The position numbers and the translations under genes are program-made. DNA of 45,172 bases. It comes from Polyangiaceae bacterium. Lineage in GTDB: Bacteria > Myxococcota_A > Polyangia > Polyangiales > Polyangiaceae. Where the stretch lies: positions 1 to 45,172 of the forward strand of contig JAICUB010000051.1 of the NCBI GenBank assembly GCA_025936045.1. The letters are read 5' to 3'. The notes beneath the pieces are model-generated. The model did no database searches, was not told where the DNA came from, and saw only the letters and a program-made list of their open reading frames with translations. This document shows positions 21,005-29,751 of the stretch, piece after piece; the stretch's first letter is position 1, and the number at the start of each line of letters is the position of its first letter.

Positions 21005-22305
21005 GGGTTCCCTTCGCGCATGGCGACCACGGGGCTCACGCGCGCGGCCCGGAGCGCGGGGAAGAACCCGGCGAGGGCGCCCGCGCACACGATGAGCGCC
21101 ATCGCTTCGAGCGCGACCGTGAGGCTCACCGACGGCTGGCGCACGAAAGGCGCGTTCGCGAGCTCGCCGCCCGCGAATTCGACCAGCGCGACCCCGGCCA
21201 CGATGCCCGCGTAGCCCGCGAGCGAGGTGATGAGAATCGCCTCCGAGAGCACCATGCCGACGAGACGGAACGGCGTCGCGCCGAGCGCCTTCCTGATGCC
21301 CATCTCGCGCGTGCGCTCCGCGACGCTGATGAGCATGATGTTCGACACGCTCACCATGCCGGCGAGCAGCGTCCCGAAGCTCACGAACCAGACGAAGCCG
21401 TTCACCCAAGTGATGACGGAGGCGATCTTCTTATAGTGCACGAGGTTATTCTGCGCGCGCATCGCGCGGCGATCGTCGAGCGACACCTGGTGCCGCGCGG
21501 CGAGCAACCGGTGCGCCTCGAGCTCGATGACGGTGCTTGCGGCAGTGTCGGCGTCGCCCACCGTCATCTCGAGCGAATGGATGCGCCCCGGATCGTTATA
21601 GACGAGCTGCGCGGTCGTGATCGGCACGTAGATGCGCCGGAGGTCGGCCTCGCCGCCTTCGTCCTGGAACACGCCGACCACGCGGTAAGGAAGGCCCCGG
21701 ATCTCGATGAGCTTGCCGAGCGGATCCTCACGCCCATAGAGCGTGCTCTTCACGAGCGAGCCGATGACGGCGACCTTGCGCCGCTCCGCGATGTCGCGGA
21801 CGTTCACGTAACGGCCGGCGATCAGCAGTGTTTTCTCGATGTAGCGCTCGTCGGGGTGCACGCCGATCACGTCGAACGCCGAACGGCGGTCACCGTTTCT
21901 CACGCTGAACTCCCCCCACATCCAGTAGCGCCCGCTGAGCCGCTCGATGCCGGGGAGCTCGCGCTTGAGCGCGCCGTAGTCCTCGTTCTTGAAGCGGATG
22001 TCGCGGTTCGGCCCGCGTCCCGCGAATGGGACGGAGGTGAGCCCGGTCCAGAACCAAATCGAGTTCACGGCGTCGCCGCGAAACTCCCAGGCCACGCCGT
22101 TCTCGAGACCCTTGCCGGCACCGAGCAAGAGCACGAGCATGAACGTGCCCCACGCGACCGAGAGCCCGGTGAGCAGCGTGCGCAGCCGGTTGCGTCCGAG
22201 CGTCGCCAGGAGCTCCTCGAACGCCGCAAAGCTCAGCCAGCCGAGCCCGAAGCGCGCGAGGCCCCGCGCCGGTGCCCAGGGCAAGCGCCGCCGGTCAGCT
22301 CGCAT
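21001..22305 (-). CDS. MacB/FtsX-type ABC permease (first of two)
   Basis: A 434-aa permease of the same family as the next gene: an N-terminal helix (RTLLTGLSVAWGTFMLVLLLG), a MacB periplasmic core domain (KVAVIGSLVKSTLYG, GKLIEIRGLPYRVVGVFQDE) and three C-terminal helices with VSNIMLISVAERTREMGI and RKALGATPFRLVGMVLSEA. The first ~25 residues are an extra Arg-rich cytoplasmic piece. Its 5' end overlaps the ATPase gene by 11 bases, and its stop overlaps the second permease. Together these support one transport complex with two non-identical permeases. Confidence 0.9.
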   Translation of the reverse strand: MRADRRRLPWAPARGLARFGLGWLSFAAFEELLATLGRNRLRTLLTGLSVAWGTFMLVLLLGAGKGLENGVAWEFRGDAVNSIWFWTGLTSVPFAGRGPNRDIRFKNEDYGALKRELPGIERLSGRYWMWGEFSVRNGDRRSAFDVIGVHPDERYIEKTLLIAGRYVNVRDIAERRKVAVIGSLVKSTLYGREDPLGKLIEIRGLPYRVVGVFQDEGGEADLRRIYVPITTAQLVYNDPGRIHSLEMTVGDADTAASTVIELEAHRLLAARHQVSLDDRRAMRAQNNLVHYKKIASVITWVNGFVWFVSFGTLLAGMVSVSNIMLISVAERTREMGIRKALGATPFRLVGMVLSEAILITSLAGYAGIVAGVALVEFAGGELANAPFVRQPSVSLTVALEAMALIVCAGALAGFFPALRAARVSPVVAMREGNP

Positions 22306-22990
22306 GGCTCGCGGCGTCGCCTTCCGGCACGACCCGCCCGTCCTTGAAGCGAATCACCCGCTGCGTGCGCGCGGCGATGTCCGGCTCGTGCGTCACGATC
22401 ACCATCGTGATGCCGCTCCGGTTCACCTCGTCGAGCAGATCCATGAGCTCGTACGAAGTGTGCGTGTCGAGCGCGCCCGTCGGCTCGTCCGCGAGGAGCA
22501 GCTTGGGTTGACTGATGAGCGCGCGCGCGATCGCGACGCGCTGGCGCTCGCCGCCGGAAAGCTCGGCCGGCAGGTGGTGGGCGCGCGCCGCGAGCCCCAC
22601 CCGGTCGAGGTATTCGAGCGCGAGCTGATTGCGCTTCCGCCGCGCGACGCCTTGATAATAGAGCGGCAGCGCGACGTTCTCCTGGGCGGTCTTGAAACCG
22701 AGCAGGTTGAAGGCCTGGAAAACGAAGCCGATGTAGCGGCTCCGGTATTGAGCCGCGAGCCGTTCGGGTAGCGCGCGGATGAGCTGGTCACCGAGCCAGT
22801 ATTCGCCGGAGTCGTAGTCGTCGAGCATGCCGAGCACGTTCAGCAGCGTGCTCTTGCCCGAGCCGGAGGAGCCCATGATGGAAACGAGCTCGCCCGGCTC
22901 GATCGTGAGCTCGACGTCCCTCAAGACGTGCAGGGCGCGCTCGCCCGTGCCGTAGCTCTTGTTGAGACGCCGCAGCCGGATTTGGGACAC
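22295..22990 (-). CDS. ABC transporter ATPase, LolD/MacB type
   Basis: A 231-aa ATP-binding subunit. Walker A GSSGSGKST (40-48), Q-loop FQAFNLL, signature LSGGE (144-148), Walker B LLLADEP (164-170) and H-loop VIVTHEP all look intact. It has the LolD/MacB-family insert (VFQAFNLLGFKTAQENVALPL). It is the first gene of the leftward efflux operon (ATPase, permease, permease, adaptor) and powers MacB-type mechanotransmission rather than classic import. The substrate could be an antibiotic, lipid or peptide. Confidence 0.92.
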   Translation of the reverse strand: MSQIRLRRLNKSYGTGERALHVLRDVELTIEPGELVSIMGSSGSGKSTLLNVLGMLDDYDSGEYWLGDQLIRALPERLAAQYRSRYIGFVFQAFNLLGFKTAQENVALPLYYQGVARRKRNQLALEYLDRVGLAARAHHLPAELSGGERQRVAIARALISQPKLLLADEPTGALDTHTSYELMDLLDEVNRSGITMVIVTHEPDIAARTQRVIRFKDGRVVPEGDAASHAS

Positions 22991-23011
22991 GAGGCCGAAA
23001 GCTTAGTACCG

Positions 23012-23036
23012 GAGCCCGGATCTTCGACCCGGGCTC
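23012..23036 (-). terminator. Hairpin between GltJ-like gene and ABC operon
   Basis: GAGCCCGG and CCGGGCTC, a perfect 8-bp stem with a 9-base loop, lie 50 bases after the GltJ-like stop and 22 bases before the ATPase start on the leftward strand. No T-run follows. It is a possible terminator or attenuator. Confidence 0.35.
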
Positions 23037-23085
23037 GCCGGCTAGCCGCGAGCGTCTCGGAAGTTCGAGCTCCGGGGAAACCCGG

Positions 23086-24606
23086 TCAGTGAATCGCGAA
23101 GCTCTTCGACACCGTCACGGGGTTACCCGCGAAGGCCGGAACGCGCGCTTTGCGGAAGACGCCCGCGACGCAACCGCCGACGGGCGTGCCCGCGAAGGGC
23201 GAGCCCATCACGGTGGCCGTGGTCACGCGTCCGCTCGTCGCGAAGGTCACCTGCACCTTGCCGCCGCCCGTCGGTCCGGCTGGCTTGGCGCAGCTGCCCG
23301 CGTTCGTCGCGGCTTGGGTCAGCGCGACTTGCGCGGCGGACACGCTGAACGGCGCCACCCCCTGGCTCGGCATTTCCTCCGGCTTGGGGGCGGCCGTCTT
23401 CGTTTCCTTTTCCCTGGACGAAGAGCTCGAGCTCTTCGTCGTGCTGGAGGTGGAAGCCGACTTGCTCGACGACGAAGTCGCCGAGGACGTCGGCGCCGTG
23501 GACGGGGTCGGCTTGGCGCTAGCCTCCGCGGTCGCGCTCTCGGCGGGCTTCGTCTCTTCGTGCTTCGCCTCGGTCTTCTTCTCGGGCTCGGAGCTGGTCG
23601 TCGCCGCAGCTTGTTCCTTGGCGGAGGAATCCGGTGCCGGCGCTTCTTTGTTGCCGCTCCGGCCAAGCAGGAGGCCCACGAGCAGCAGGACCACGGCCGC
23701 TGCCGCTCCGCCGCCGTAAACCACGAGCTTGTTCATCGGCTGCGCCACCGGCGCTCCGCTCGCGTTGACACGCGGCGGCGGCGGCTCGGGCGGAGCGGGC
23801 GCAGTCAGGAGCGCCTGGCTCGTGTTCAAATTGAAAAGCGCGTTCCCGCCGCCCGCGTCCGCGGGGGACATCGCGAACGGGTCCGACGTGACGGGGGCCG
23901 CGCCGGACCTGCGTGCGGGTGCAGGCGCCTTCTTGGGCTCGGGCTTGCTGCCACCACCGCCACCGCCTCCGCCCCCGCCGCGCAATGAATCCAGCGAGAA
24001 GAGCACCGAGTTCTCGTTGCGAGCCCCGGTCATTTTGCCGTCGTCATACGCGGTCGAGCCGGCCGTCGGGAGCGCGGGGGCGCTCGTCGCAACGTCTTCT
24101 TCTTCATGCGGGCTGGCGCTTGCCGCATCGAAGAGGTCCACCGCCGCGCCGCGCCCGCCGCCGGCCAAGCGAGCCGAGGCGGCCGCCGCGGTCGCCGTCA
24201 CGACCGTCGGTCCGAAGGGCGTCGGTGCGCCGGGGCCCGTCGCCGGAGCGGCTGCAGCGAGCAGCGGCTTCAGCTCCGCGCATTCGAGCACGGGGACCCA
24301 ATCGCCCATGCCGTCTTTCCATACGAACGCGTCGAGCGTGACCTCGCCCGTCTTCCACGCGGCGATGATCTCGTCCGTGGTCATCGTCCGCTGGTCGGTA
24401 TCGCTCAGGTTCACCGACCAGCTCACGTCGGCGCCTCCCGCCGGTGCCGCCGCGCCCGTCCCCGGTCCGGCCTCGGGCGCTTCGCTCTGCCCGTCCACCA
24501 CCATCGGGGTCCCGCAGCTCTTGCAGCGGATCTTGACCTTCCTACCGCGGACTTTGTCGTCGGCGATCGTGTACTTCGCGCCACAAGCTTGGCAGCTGAC
24601 TTTCAT
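23086..24606 (-). CDS. GltJ-like protein: zinc ribbon, GYF domain, one TM, AgmX/PglI C-terminal domain
   Basis: A 506-aa inner-membrane protein starting at ATG 24606. Residues 1-35 are an MJ0042-type zinc ribbon (C5, C8, C28, C31: SCQACGAKYTI and RCKSCG). Residues ~62-115 form a GYF_2-like domain (IIAAWKTGEVTLDAFVWKDG). A long Ala/Pro/Gly linker with a run of about ten Gly follows, then one membrane helix (VVYGGGAAAAVVLLLVGLLLG), a Ser/Thr/Lys/Glu-rich periplasmic linker, and a final domain (SCAKPAGPTGGGKVQVTF to VSKSFAIH) of the AgmX/PglI (TonB_C-like) type. This is the layout of GltJ of the Myxococcus gliding machine, whose cytoplasmic zinc ribbon and GYF domains interact with MglA. Such proteins are multi-copy in myxobacteria, so it may be a paralogue. 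No other glt or agl genes are nearby. Confidence 0.85.
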   Translation of the reverse strand: MKVSCQACGAKYTIADDKVRGRKVKIRCKSCGTPMVVDGQSEAPEAGPGTGAAAPAGGADVSWSVNLSDTDQRTMTTDEIIAAWKTGEVTLDAFVWKDGMGDWVPVLECAELKPLLAAAAPATGPGAPTPFGPTVVTATAAAASARLAGGGRGAAVDLFDAASASPHEEEDVATSAPALPTAGSTAYDDGKMTGARNENSVLFSLDSLRGGGGGGGGGGSKPEPKKAPAPARRSGAAPVTSDPFAMSPADAGGGNALFNLNTSQALLTAPAPPEPPPPRVNASGAPVAQPMNKLVVYGGGAAAAVVLLLVGLLLGRSGNKEAPAPDSSAKEQAAATTSSEPEKKTEAKHEETKPAESATAEASAKPTPSTAPTSSATSSSSKSASTSSTTKSSSSSSREKETKTAAPKPEEMPSQGVAPFSVSAAQVALTQAATNAGSCAKPAGPTGGGKVQVTFATSGRVTTATVMGSPFAGTPVGGCVAGVFRKARVPAFAGNPVTVSKSFAIH

Positions 24607-24733
24607 CGAAAGTGACCTGTGTTTTTCCGGGCTAAGGACAAGCGGCTCGCTACCCAACTTACAAAAATTCAGGGATACGGGGAAGCTTTGGGGGTTTTTG
24701 GCCTGGACAGGATGCTTACCGCCATTTCAGCGG

Positions 24734-26257
24734 TCAGTTGACGGGAACCAGCGCCGCGCCACACGTACCGCAGAACTGACTCTCCCCGGTGAACTGCGCC
24801 CCACAAACCGGACAGATTTTGCGCGTTTCGACGACCGCCGCCGTGCGGCTCGCCGCGTAGACGAGCGGTGGGACGAGCGGTTCGTCGTGTTTCGGACAGA
24901 CGGAGATACCGGGGTCGTACCCTTGCCCACAGACGGGGCAAACGGCTCCGGTCGGGGCCACGACGGTGCCGCGCTCGAGCGGAAGCAAGCGGTTGCCGTC
25001 GCGCGGACAGAACTGAGCTTCCGGCGCGAACTCTTCGCGACAGGTCGGGCACACGGTCGCCTGCGCGGCGCGAGCGGGCGGTCCCGGCTGCGGTGCAACG
25101 CGCTGGGGCGGCACGCTGTGAACGAGCGCGCGTTTTCGACTCCGGCGCACGAGCGCGATGCCGAGCAAGCCGAGCGCGAGCGCCGCCGCGCCCACGATCG
25201 CGACGAAGAGCGTGCGGCGCTTTCCGGAATCGTCCTCGAGCACCGTCGAGTGCGCGCCCACGCTGCCCGACTCGAGCCGAGCAATCGCCGCGTCGGTCGA
25301 GGCGCCCGACGGGTCGTAGCCGCCCTGGGCGAGGAGCGCGTCGTAGCGTTCTCGCGAAACCACGTCGAGTGTCACGTTCACGGTGCGCGCGCCCACGGCG
25401 GCGACGATGTGGTGCTCGCCGTCTGTCGCGCCGTCCTCCACGCGAACCTTGCCGGCCGACGTCACCGTTACGCCGTTCGCGTCGCCGTCGATGCGAAACG
25501 AGGGCGCGATTCCAAGCCTGCAACCGCGAGAATCGACGACCGCGGCGCTGAAGTCGAAGCTCTCGCCGGGACGAATCAGCTTGTGCGACGGGCGCACCTC
25601 GATGCGCGCCGGAGGCCCCGGTAGCGCACATACCGGCGTGGCCGCCTTGGGTACCGGCGCGGGCTTCGAGGAGCCCATCGGCTCGAGCTCGACGGTGGCG
25701 GCGAGCGCGGGCGTGCTCGTCGCCGCGAAGGTCGGCGCGCCGGGCGCCGCGACAGGCGGCTGCACGCGGCGGAAGAAGCGATTTCTTCTCACGCTTGCCG
25801 TGCAGTTTTGGTCCTTGATCACGAACTGATACTGACCCGTTTCGTCGAAGGAAATTTGGTCGCTGCTCGTCGCCGTCACGGTCGTCACGAGGGTCGATTG
25901 CCGCGGGTCGCCGGGCGGGCTCTTACATGTCGTCCGCCAGGTCGGGCCGCCTGCGCTGTGGCTCGCCCGTACGAGCCCGGGCAGCTGCTCCCAGCAGGTG
26001 GTCGTGCTGTAGGGGTGCCCGACGCCCGTGAACGTGAGCTCGCCGCCGCTTGCGGCGACGGTCACGGTTCCTCCGCGTTCGCCGCCGCCGGTCGGTCGCG
26101 GGCCGCACGCGTCGCCCCAGTCGCCGATACTCCAGTTCGTCGTGAGAGGCGTGGCGGTCCATTGACCGGCAAGCGTCGGCGGCGCGTCTGCTCGCGCGAC
26201 GCCAAGGGCCGCGAGCCCACCGAGCACACTCATCATCGCCCGGATGCCGGAGCGCAT
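24734..26257 (-). CDS. Membrane protein with three cytoplasmic zinc ribbons
   Basis: A 507-aa protein with an N-terminal signal peptide (to about residue 24, VARADA). A ~310-residue exported part follows with a Trp/Cys-rich N-terminal region (ACGPRP, TTTCWEQL, TTCKSP, NCTAS) and an Ig-like stretch (PARIEVRPSHKLIRPGESF). Then comes one TM helix (348-370, TLFVAIVGAAALALGLLGIA) and three C-terminal zinc-ribbon units: C403-x2-C406 with C417; C440-x2-C443 with C454; C482-x2-C485 with C496-x2-C499. In the first two the last ligand would be Asp/His. This links an outside sensor-like part to inside zinc ribbons. The family is not recognised. It lies upstream of the GltJ-like gene, which also carries a zinc ribbon, and diverges from the OmpA gene with 42 bp between. 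Confidence 0.8.
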   Translation of the reverse strand: MRSGIRAMMSVLGGLAALGVARADAPPTLAGQWTATPLTTNWSIGDWGDACGPRPTGGGERGGTVTVAASGGELTFTGVGHPYSTTTCWEQLPGLVRASHSAGGPTWRTTCKSPPGDPRQSTLVTTVTATSSDQISFDETGQYQFVIKDQNCTASVRRNRFFRRVQPPVAAPGAPTFAATSTPALAATVELEPMGSSKPAPVPKAATPVCALPGPPARIEVRPSHKLIRPGESFDFSAAVVDSRGCRLGIAPSFRIDGDANGVTVTSAGKVRVEDGATDGEHHIVAAVGARTVNVTLDVVSRERYDALLAQGGYDPSGASTDAAIARLESGSVGAHSTVLEDDSGKRRTLFVAIVGAAALALGLLGIALVRRSRKRALVHSVPPQRVAPQPGPPARAAQATVCPTCREEFAPEAQFCPRDGNRLLPLERGTVVAPTGAVCPVCGQGYDPGISVCPKHDEPLVPPLVYAASRTAAVVETRKICPVCGAQFTGESQFCGTCGAALVPVN

Positions 26258-26299
26258 ACCCGTGAGAGATTAGTACGACGGCCCGGATCATGTGTCGGA

Positions 26300-28354
26300 A
26301 TGCTTGCGACTTTAGACGTGTGGAACTACCGTGCGGCCGTCGTGCGCATCGTCGCCTCCCTCAGGACGGCCGTGCTCGGCCTTGCGGCGTTGAGCCTCGA
26401 AGCGCCGGCGCTGGCCCAAGTGCGCACGCACTCGAACGGCGACGGGATGGACACGCATCTGTTCCGTCCGGCCGTGGATTCCAAGGGGTTTTTCTCGGTC
26501 AACGGCTCCGACATCCTCGGGCACCAGAACATCAGTTTCGGGATGGTGCTCGACTACGGCAACCGTCTCATGCGCACCCGCGCGGGCGGCACGCCCATCG
26601 ACTCGGCGACCGGACAGCCGTGCGCGGACGAGACCTGCGTCGTTCAGAACGGTAGCGACGGCACCGGCGTCCCCGCGCTCGTTCAAAACTCATTTCAGGC
26701 GACGTTCGGGTTCAACTACGGGCTCTTCAATCGAGCCGTCGTCGGCGTCTCGATCCCCGTCGTCCTCGTGGCCGGCGATCCCGCCTACCAAATTGGCCCG
26801 ACGGGCGCGCTCTACAACTCCGCGCGCCTCGATGAAGAGTCTTTGAGCAGCCTCGCCCTGCACGGAAAGCTGCGGCTCACCCGGGTGGATCGCGGCCTAG
26901 GCATCGCCGTCCTCGCCCAAATCGGCTTTCCGCTGAGCGGCGCTCCACGCCAACTCGGGGCGGATCCTGGCTTTTGGTATTGGCCGCAGGTCGCGCTCGA
27001 GGAGCGGCTTGGCTCGACGCAGTGGTTCAAAGTCGGTGTCAACGTCGGCTACCGTGGCCATACGGGCAAAAATCCCCGCTTCGGTAACTCACCGAACGGC
27101 CTGCCGGTGCTCAAGGAAGGCGCCTTCGAGTACGGCAACACCCCGACCATGAGCGTCGGTCTCGCGCTCCGTGCTCTCGATGCCCTCGACATCGTCGCGG
27201 AGACGTACGGCACGTACGAGCTCGGCGGAAGCTCGGCCGAGGCGCAAAAGCTCAGCGAAGAAGTGGTCGGCGGCATCAAGCTGTTCATCGACAAGAACAG
27301 CTTCCTCATGGTCGGCGCCGGCAGCCGGGCGTGGAGCACGGGCTTCGAGGCGGCCAACGTCCGCTTGATCTTGGGCTTCGTGTACGAGCCGTCGATCGGC
27401 GATCGCGACGGTGACGGCTACAAGGACGACGTCGACAAGTGTCCGGACGAACCGGAGGACTTCGACGGCTTCCAGGACGAGGACGGCTGCCCGGATCCCG
27501 ACAACGATCAGGACGGCATCCTCGACGTGAACGACCGCTGCCCGGACATCCCGGAGGATCGCGACGGCGACCACGACGAGGACGGCTGCCCCGAAGGCAA
27601 GGCGGACGGCGATCGCGACGGTGACGGCATTCCGGACTCCAAGGACAAATGTCCCGACGTGCCGGAGGATCGCGACGGCTTCGAGGACGAAGACGGTTGC
27701 CCCGAGGCGGACAACGACAAAGACGGCATCCCTGATTCGGCCGACCAGTGTCCGAACGACGCCGAGGACCGCGACAAGTTCGAGGACCAGGACGGCTGCC
27801 CCGATCCCGACAACGACCACGATCAGATCCCGGACGTGAAGGACAAGTGCCCGAACGACCCCGAGACCTACAACGGCTACCAGGACGAAGACGGCTGCCC
27901 TGACAAGGGCAAGGTCATCATCGAGGGCAACGAGATCCTGATTCTCGAGAAGGTGCAGTTCGAGACGGACAGCGCCCGCATCCTGCCGCAGTCGAACGAG
28001 ATCCTGAACGCCGTCGCCGCGACGCTCAAGGGTCACCCCGAATTCTTGGTGATCGAGGTCGGCGGCCACGCGGACGAACGCGCGAGCGACCAGCACAACC
28101 TCCAGCTCACCAAGGCGCGCGCCGCCTCCGTGATGGACGCGCTGCGGTCCCGCGGTGTCGCCTCGAACCGGATCATCTCGCAGGGCTACGGCGAGTATTG
28201 TCCGCTCGATCCTGCGTCCAACCCGAGCGCGTGGGAGAAGAACCGTCGCGTCGAGTTCAAAGTCGTAAAGACGGAGGACGGCGACACGGGCGTGCCGCGA
28301 GGCTGCCCCGCGGCGCTCGATCACGGGGTAAAACCCCCGCCGATTCCGAAGTGA
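26300..28354 (+). CDS. OmpA-family protein with five TSP type 3 repeats
   Basis: An outer-membrane or cell-wall linking protein of about 684 aa. After a signal peptide (cleavage near EAPALA-QVRTH) comes a ~330-residue beta-rich domain, then calcium-binding thrombospondin type 3 repeats (27400-27905; five DxCPDxPED-like units alternating with DxDxDGxxD). It ends with a C-terminal OmpA domain (VQFETDSARILPQSNEIL, GGHADERASDQHNLQLTKARA, GYGEYCP) that binds peptidoglycan. The Asp and Arg expected to hold diaminopimelate are present. The start may be ATG 26300 or GTG 26342; the latter gives a shorter, cleaner signal peptide (VRIVASLRTAVLGLAALS). This type is abundant in myxobacteria. Confidence 0.92.
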   Translation: MLATLDVWNYRAAVVRIVASLRTAVLGLAALSLEAPALAQVRTHSNGDGMDTHLFRPAVDSKGFFSVNGSDILGHQNISFGMVLDYGNRLMRTRAGGTPIDSATGQPCADETCVVQNGSDGTGVPALVQNSFQATFGFNYGLFNRAVVGVSIPVVLVAGDPAYQIGPTGALYNSARLDEESLSSLALHGKLRLTRVDRGLGIAVLAQIGFPLSGAPRQLGADPGFWYWPQVALEERLGSTQWFKVGVNVGYRGHTGKNPRFGNSPNGLPVLKEGAFEYGNTPTMSVGLALRALDALDIVAETYGTYELGGSSAEAQKLSEEVVGGIKLFIDKNSFLMVGAGSRAWSTGFEAANVRLILGFVYEPSIGDRDGDGYKDDVDKCPDEPEDFDGFQDEDGCPDPDNDQDGILDVNDRCPDIPEDRDGDHDEDGCPEGKADGDRDGDGIPDSKDKCPDVPEDRDGFEDEDGCPEADNDKDGIPDSADQCPNDAEDRDKFEDQDGCPDPDNDHDQIPDVKDKCPNDPETYNGYQDEDGCPDKGKVIIEGNEILILEKVQFETDSARILPQSNEILNAVAATLKGHPEFLVIEVGGHADERASDQHNLQLTKARAASVMDALRSRGVASNRIISQGYGEYCPLDPASNPSAWEKNRRVEFKVVKTEDGDTGVPRGCPAALDHGVKPPPIPK

Positions 28355-28414
28355 GCGCGACGCAGCTCCCGTCGAGTCCGAGCGGACGGATTCCTCGGCT
28401 CTAGGCCGCTGTGC

Positions 28415-29701
28415 TCATTCGAAGCGCAGCACGTGCCACGACTTCTTGCCGCGGCGCACGAGCAGCATGCGGCCGAAGAGCAGGGATGCCTCGCCGAAGG
28501 TGCTCGTCGGCACGGCGCGCTCGCCGTTGACGCTGATCGCGCCTTGCTCGAGAAATTCGCGTGCTTCGCGCTTGCTCTTCACGACGCCGCCTTCGACGAG
28601 CAGGTCGACGAGCGCCGCGCCGGGTTCGCCGAGGCGCGCGCGGGCTAGAGTCGCCGTCGGCGCGCTCGCGAAGAGCTCCTTCACGGCGTCTTCCTCGAGC
28701 CCGCGCACGTCGCCGGAAAAGAGCGCCTGCGTCGCGGCTTCGGCACGCGCGAGACCGTCGGCTCCGTGGACGAGCTCCGTCACCGCACGGGCGAGCGCCC
28801 GCTGCGCGCCACGAGCACCCGGCTCGGCGTCGTGCTCGGCGGCGATGCGCGCGATCTCCTCGAGCGGCAGGAACGTGTACACGAAGAGAAAGCGCTTCGC
28901 GTCCGCGTCGCTCGTGTTGAGCCAGAATTGGTAAAACTCGTAGGGTGACGTGCGATCGGCGCTGAGCCACACGGCGCCGGCTTCCGTTTTGCCGAATTTT
29001 CCGCCGTCCGCCTTGGTGACGAGCGGCACGGTCATCGCGTGCGTCTCGGCTCGCTCGCTGCGGCGGATGAGATCGATGCCGGCGACCGTGTTGCCCCACT
29101 GATCGGAGCCGGCGACTTGCGCCGTCACGCCGTGCGCGCGGTAGAGATGTAAAAAGTCGTACGCTTGGAGCAGCATGTAGCTGAACTCCGTGTAACTGAT
29201 GCCTTGCTCGCGGTTCTGCAGCCGGTCACGCACGCTGTCCTTCTGGATCATCATGTTGACCGAGAAGTGCTTGCCTACGTCGCGCAGGACCTCGATGTAG
29301 GAGAGGCGCGTGAGCCACTCGGCGTTGTTCACGAGGACGGCCGCGTTCGGTCCGCTGAAGTCGAGGATGCGCTCGAAGATGCGCGCGATGCGCGCGACGT
29401 TGTGCTCGACGCTCGCCGGGTCGCGGATCTGCCGCTCGGCGTCCTTGCCCGACGGATCGCCGATGAGGCCCGTGCCGCCGCCGACGAGGGCAAACGGGCG
29501 GTGGCCGGCACGCTGATAGCGCCGGAGCAAGAGCAGCGGCACGAGGTTACCCACCGTGAGCGAGTCCGCGGTCGGATCGAACCCGCCGTAAACGGAGCGC
29601 ATCCCGCTTGCGAGGTGCTTGCCGAATTCGGCTCGGTCCGTGCTTTGGTACAGTAGGCCGCGGCTCTCGAGCTCGCCGAGCAAATCCACGGGGGGGCTCA
29701 T
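28415..29701 (-). CDS. tyrS: Tyrosyl-tRNA synthetase
   Basis: A 428-aa class I enzyme that charges tRNA-Tyr. It has FDPTADSL (41-48), QAYDFLHL, QVAGSDQWGN (195-204), the KMSKS equivalent KFGKT (235-239) and a C-terminal S4 RNA-binding domain (VKSKREAREFLEQGAISVNGE). It matches the E. coli-type TyrRS. One oddity: the HIGH motif reads TVGN (49-52), so the first His, important for activation in the Bacillus enzyme, is Thr (codon ACG). ATG 29701 is the only sensible start; upstream frame is arginine-rich noise. It is convergent with the OmpA gene. Confidence 0.95.
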   Translation of the reverse strand: MSPPVDLLGELESRGLLYQSTDRAEFGKHLASGMRSVYGGFDPTADSLTVGNLVPLLLLRRYQRAGHRPFALVGGGTGLIGDPSGKDAERQIRDPASVEHNVARIARIFERILDFSGPNAAVLVNNAEWLTRLSYIEVLRDVGKHFSVNMMIQKDSVRDRLQNREQGISYTEFSYMLLQAYDFLHLYRAHGVTAQVAGSDQWGNTVAGIDLIRRSERAETHAMTVPLVTKADGGKFGKTEAGAVWLSADRTSPYEFYQFWLNTSDADAKRFLFVYTFLPLEEIARIAAEHDAEPGARGAQRALARAVTELVHGADGLARAEAATQALFSGDVRGLEEDAVKELFASAPTATLARARLGEPGAALVDLLVEGGVVKSKREAREFLEQGAISVNGERAVPTSTFGEASLLFGRMLLVRRGKKSWHVLRFE

Positions 29702-29751
29702 GGTGCTCGCGTTAGTAGCACTACTTTCGTCGGTCTTGGACGCCGGTGGCG

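Noticed and set aside
27089..28324. 411-codon antisense frame under the OmpA/TSP3 gene
   Set aside because: Its regular Val/Leu-rich look is the reverse reading of the Asp-rich TSP3 repeats, not a membrane protein.
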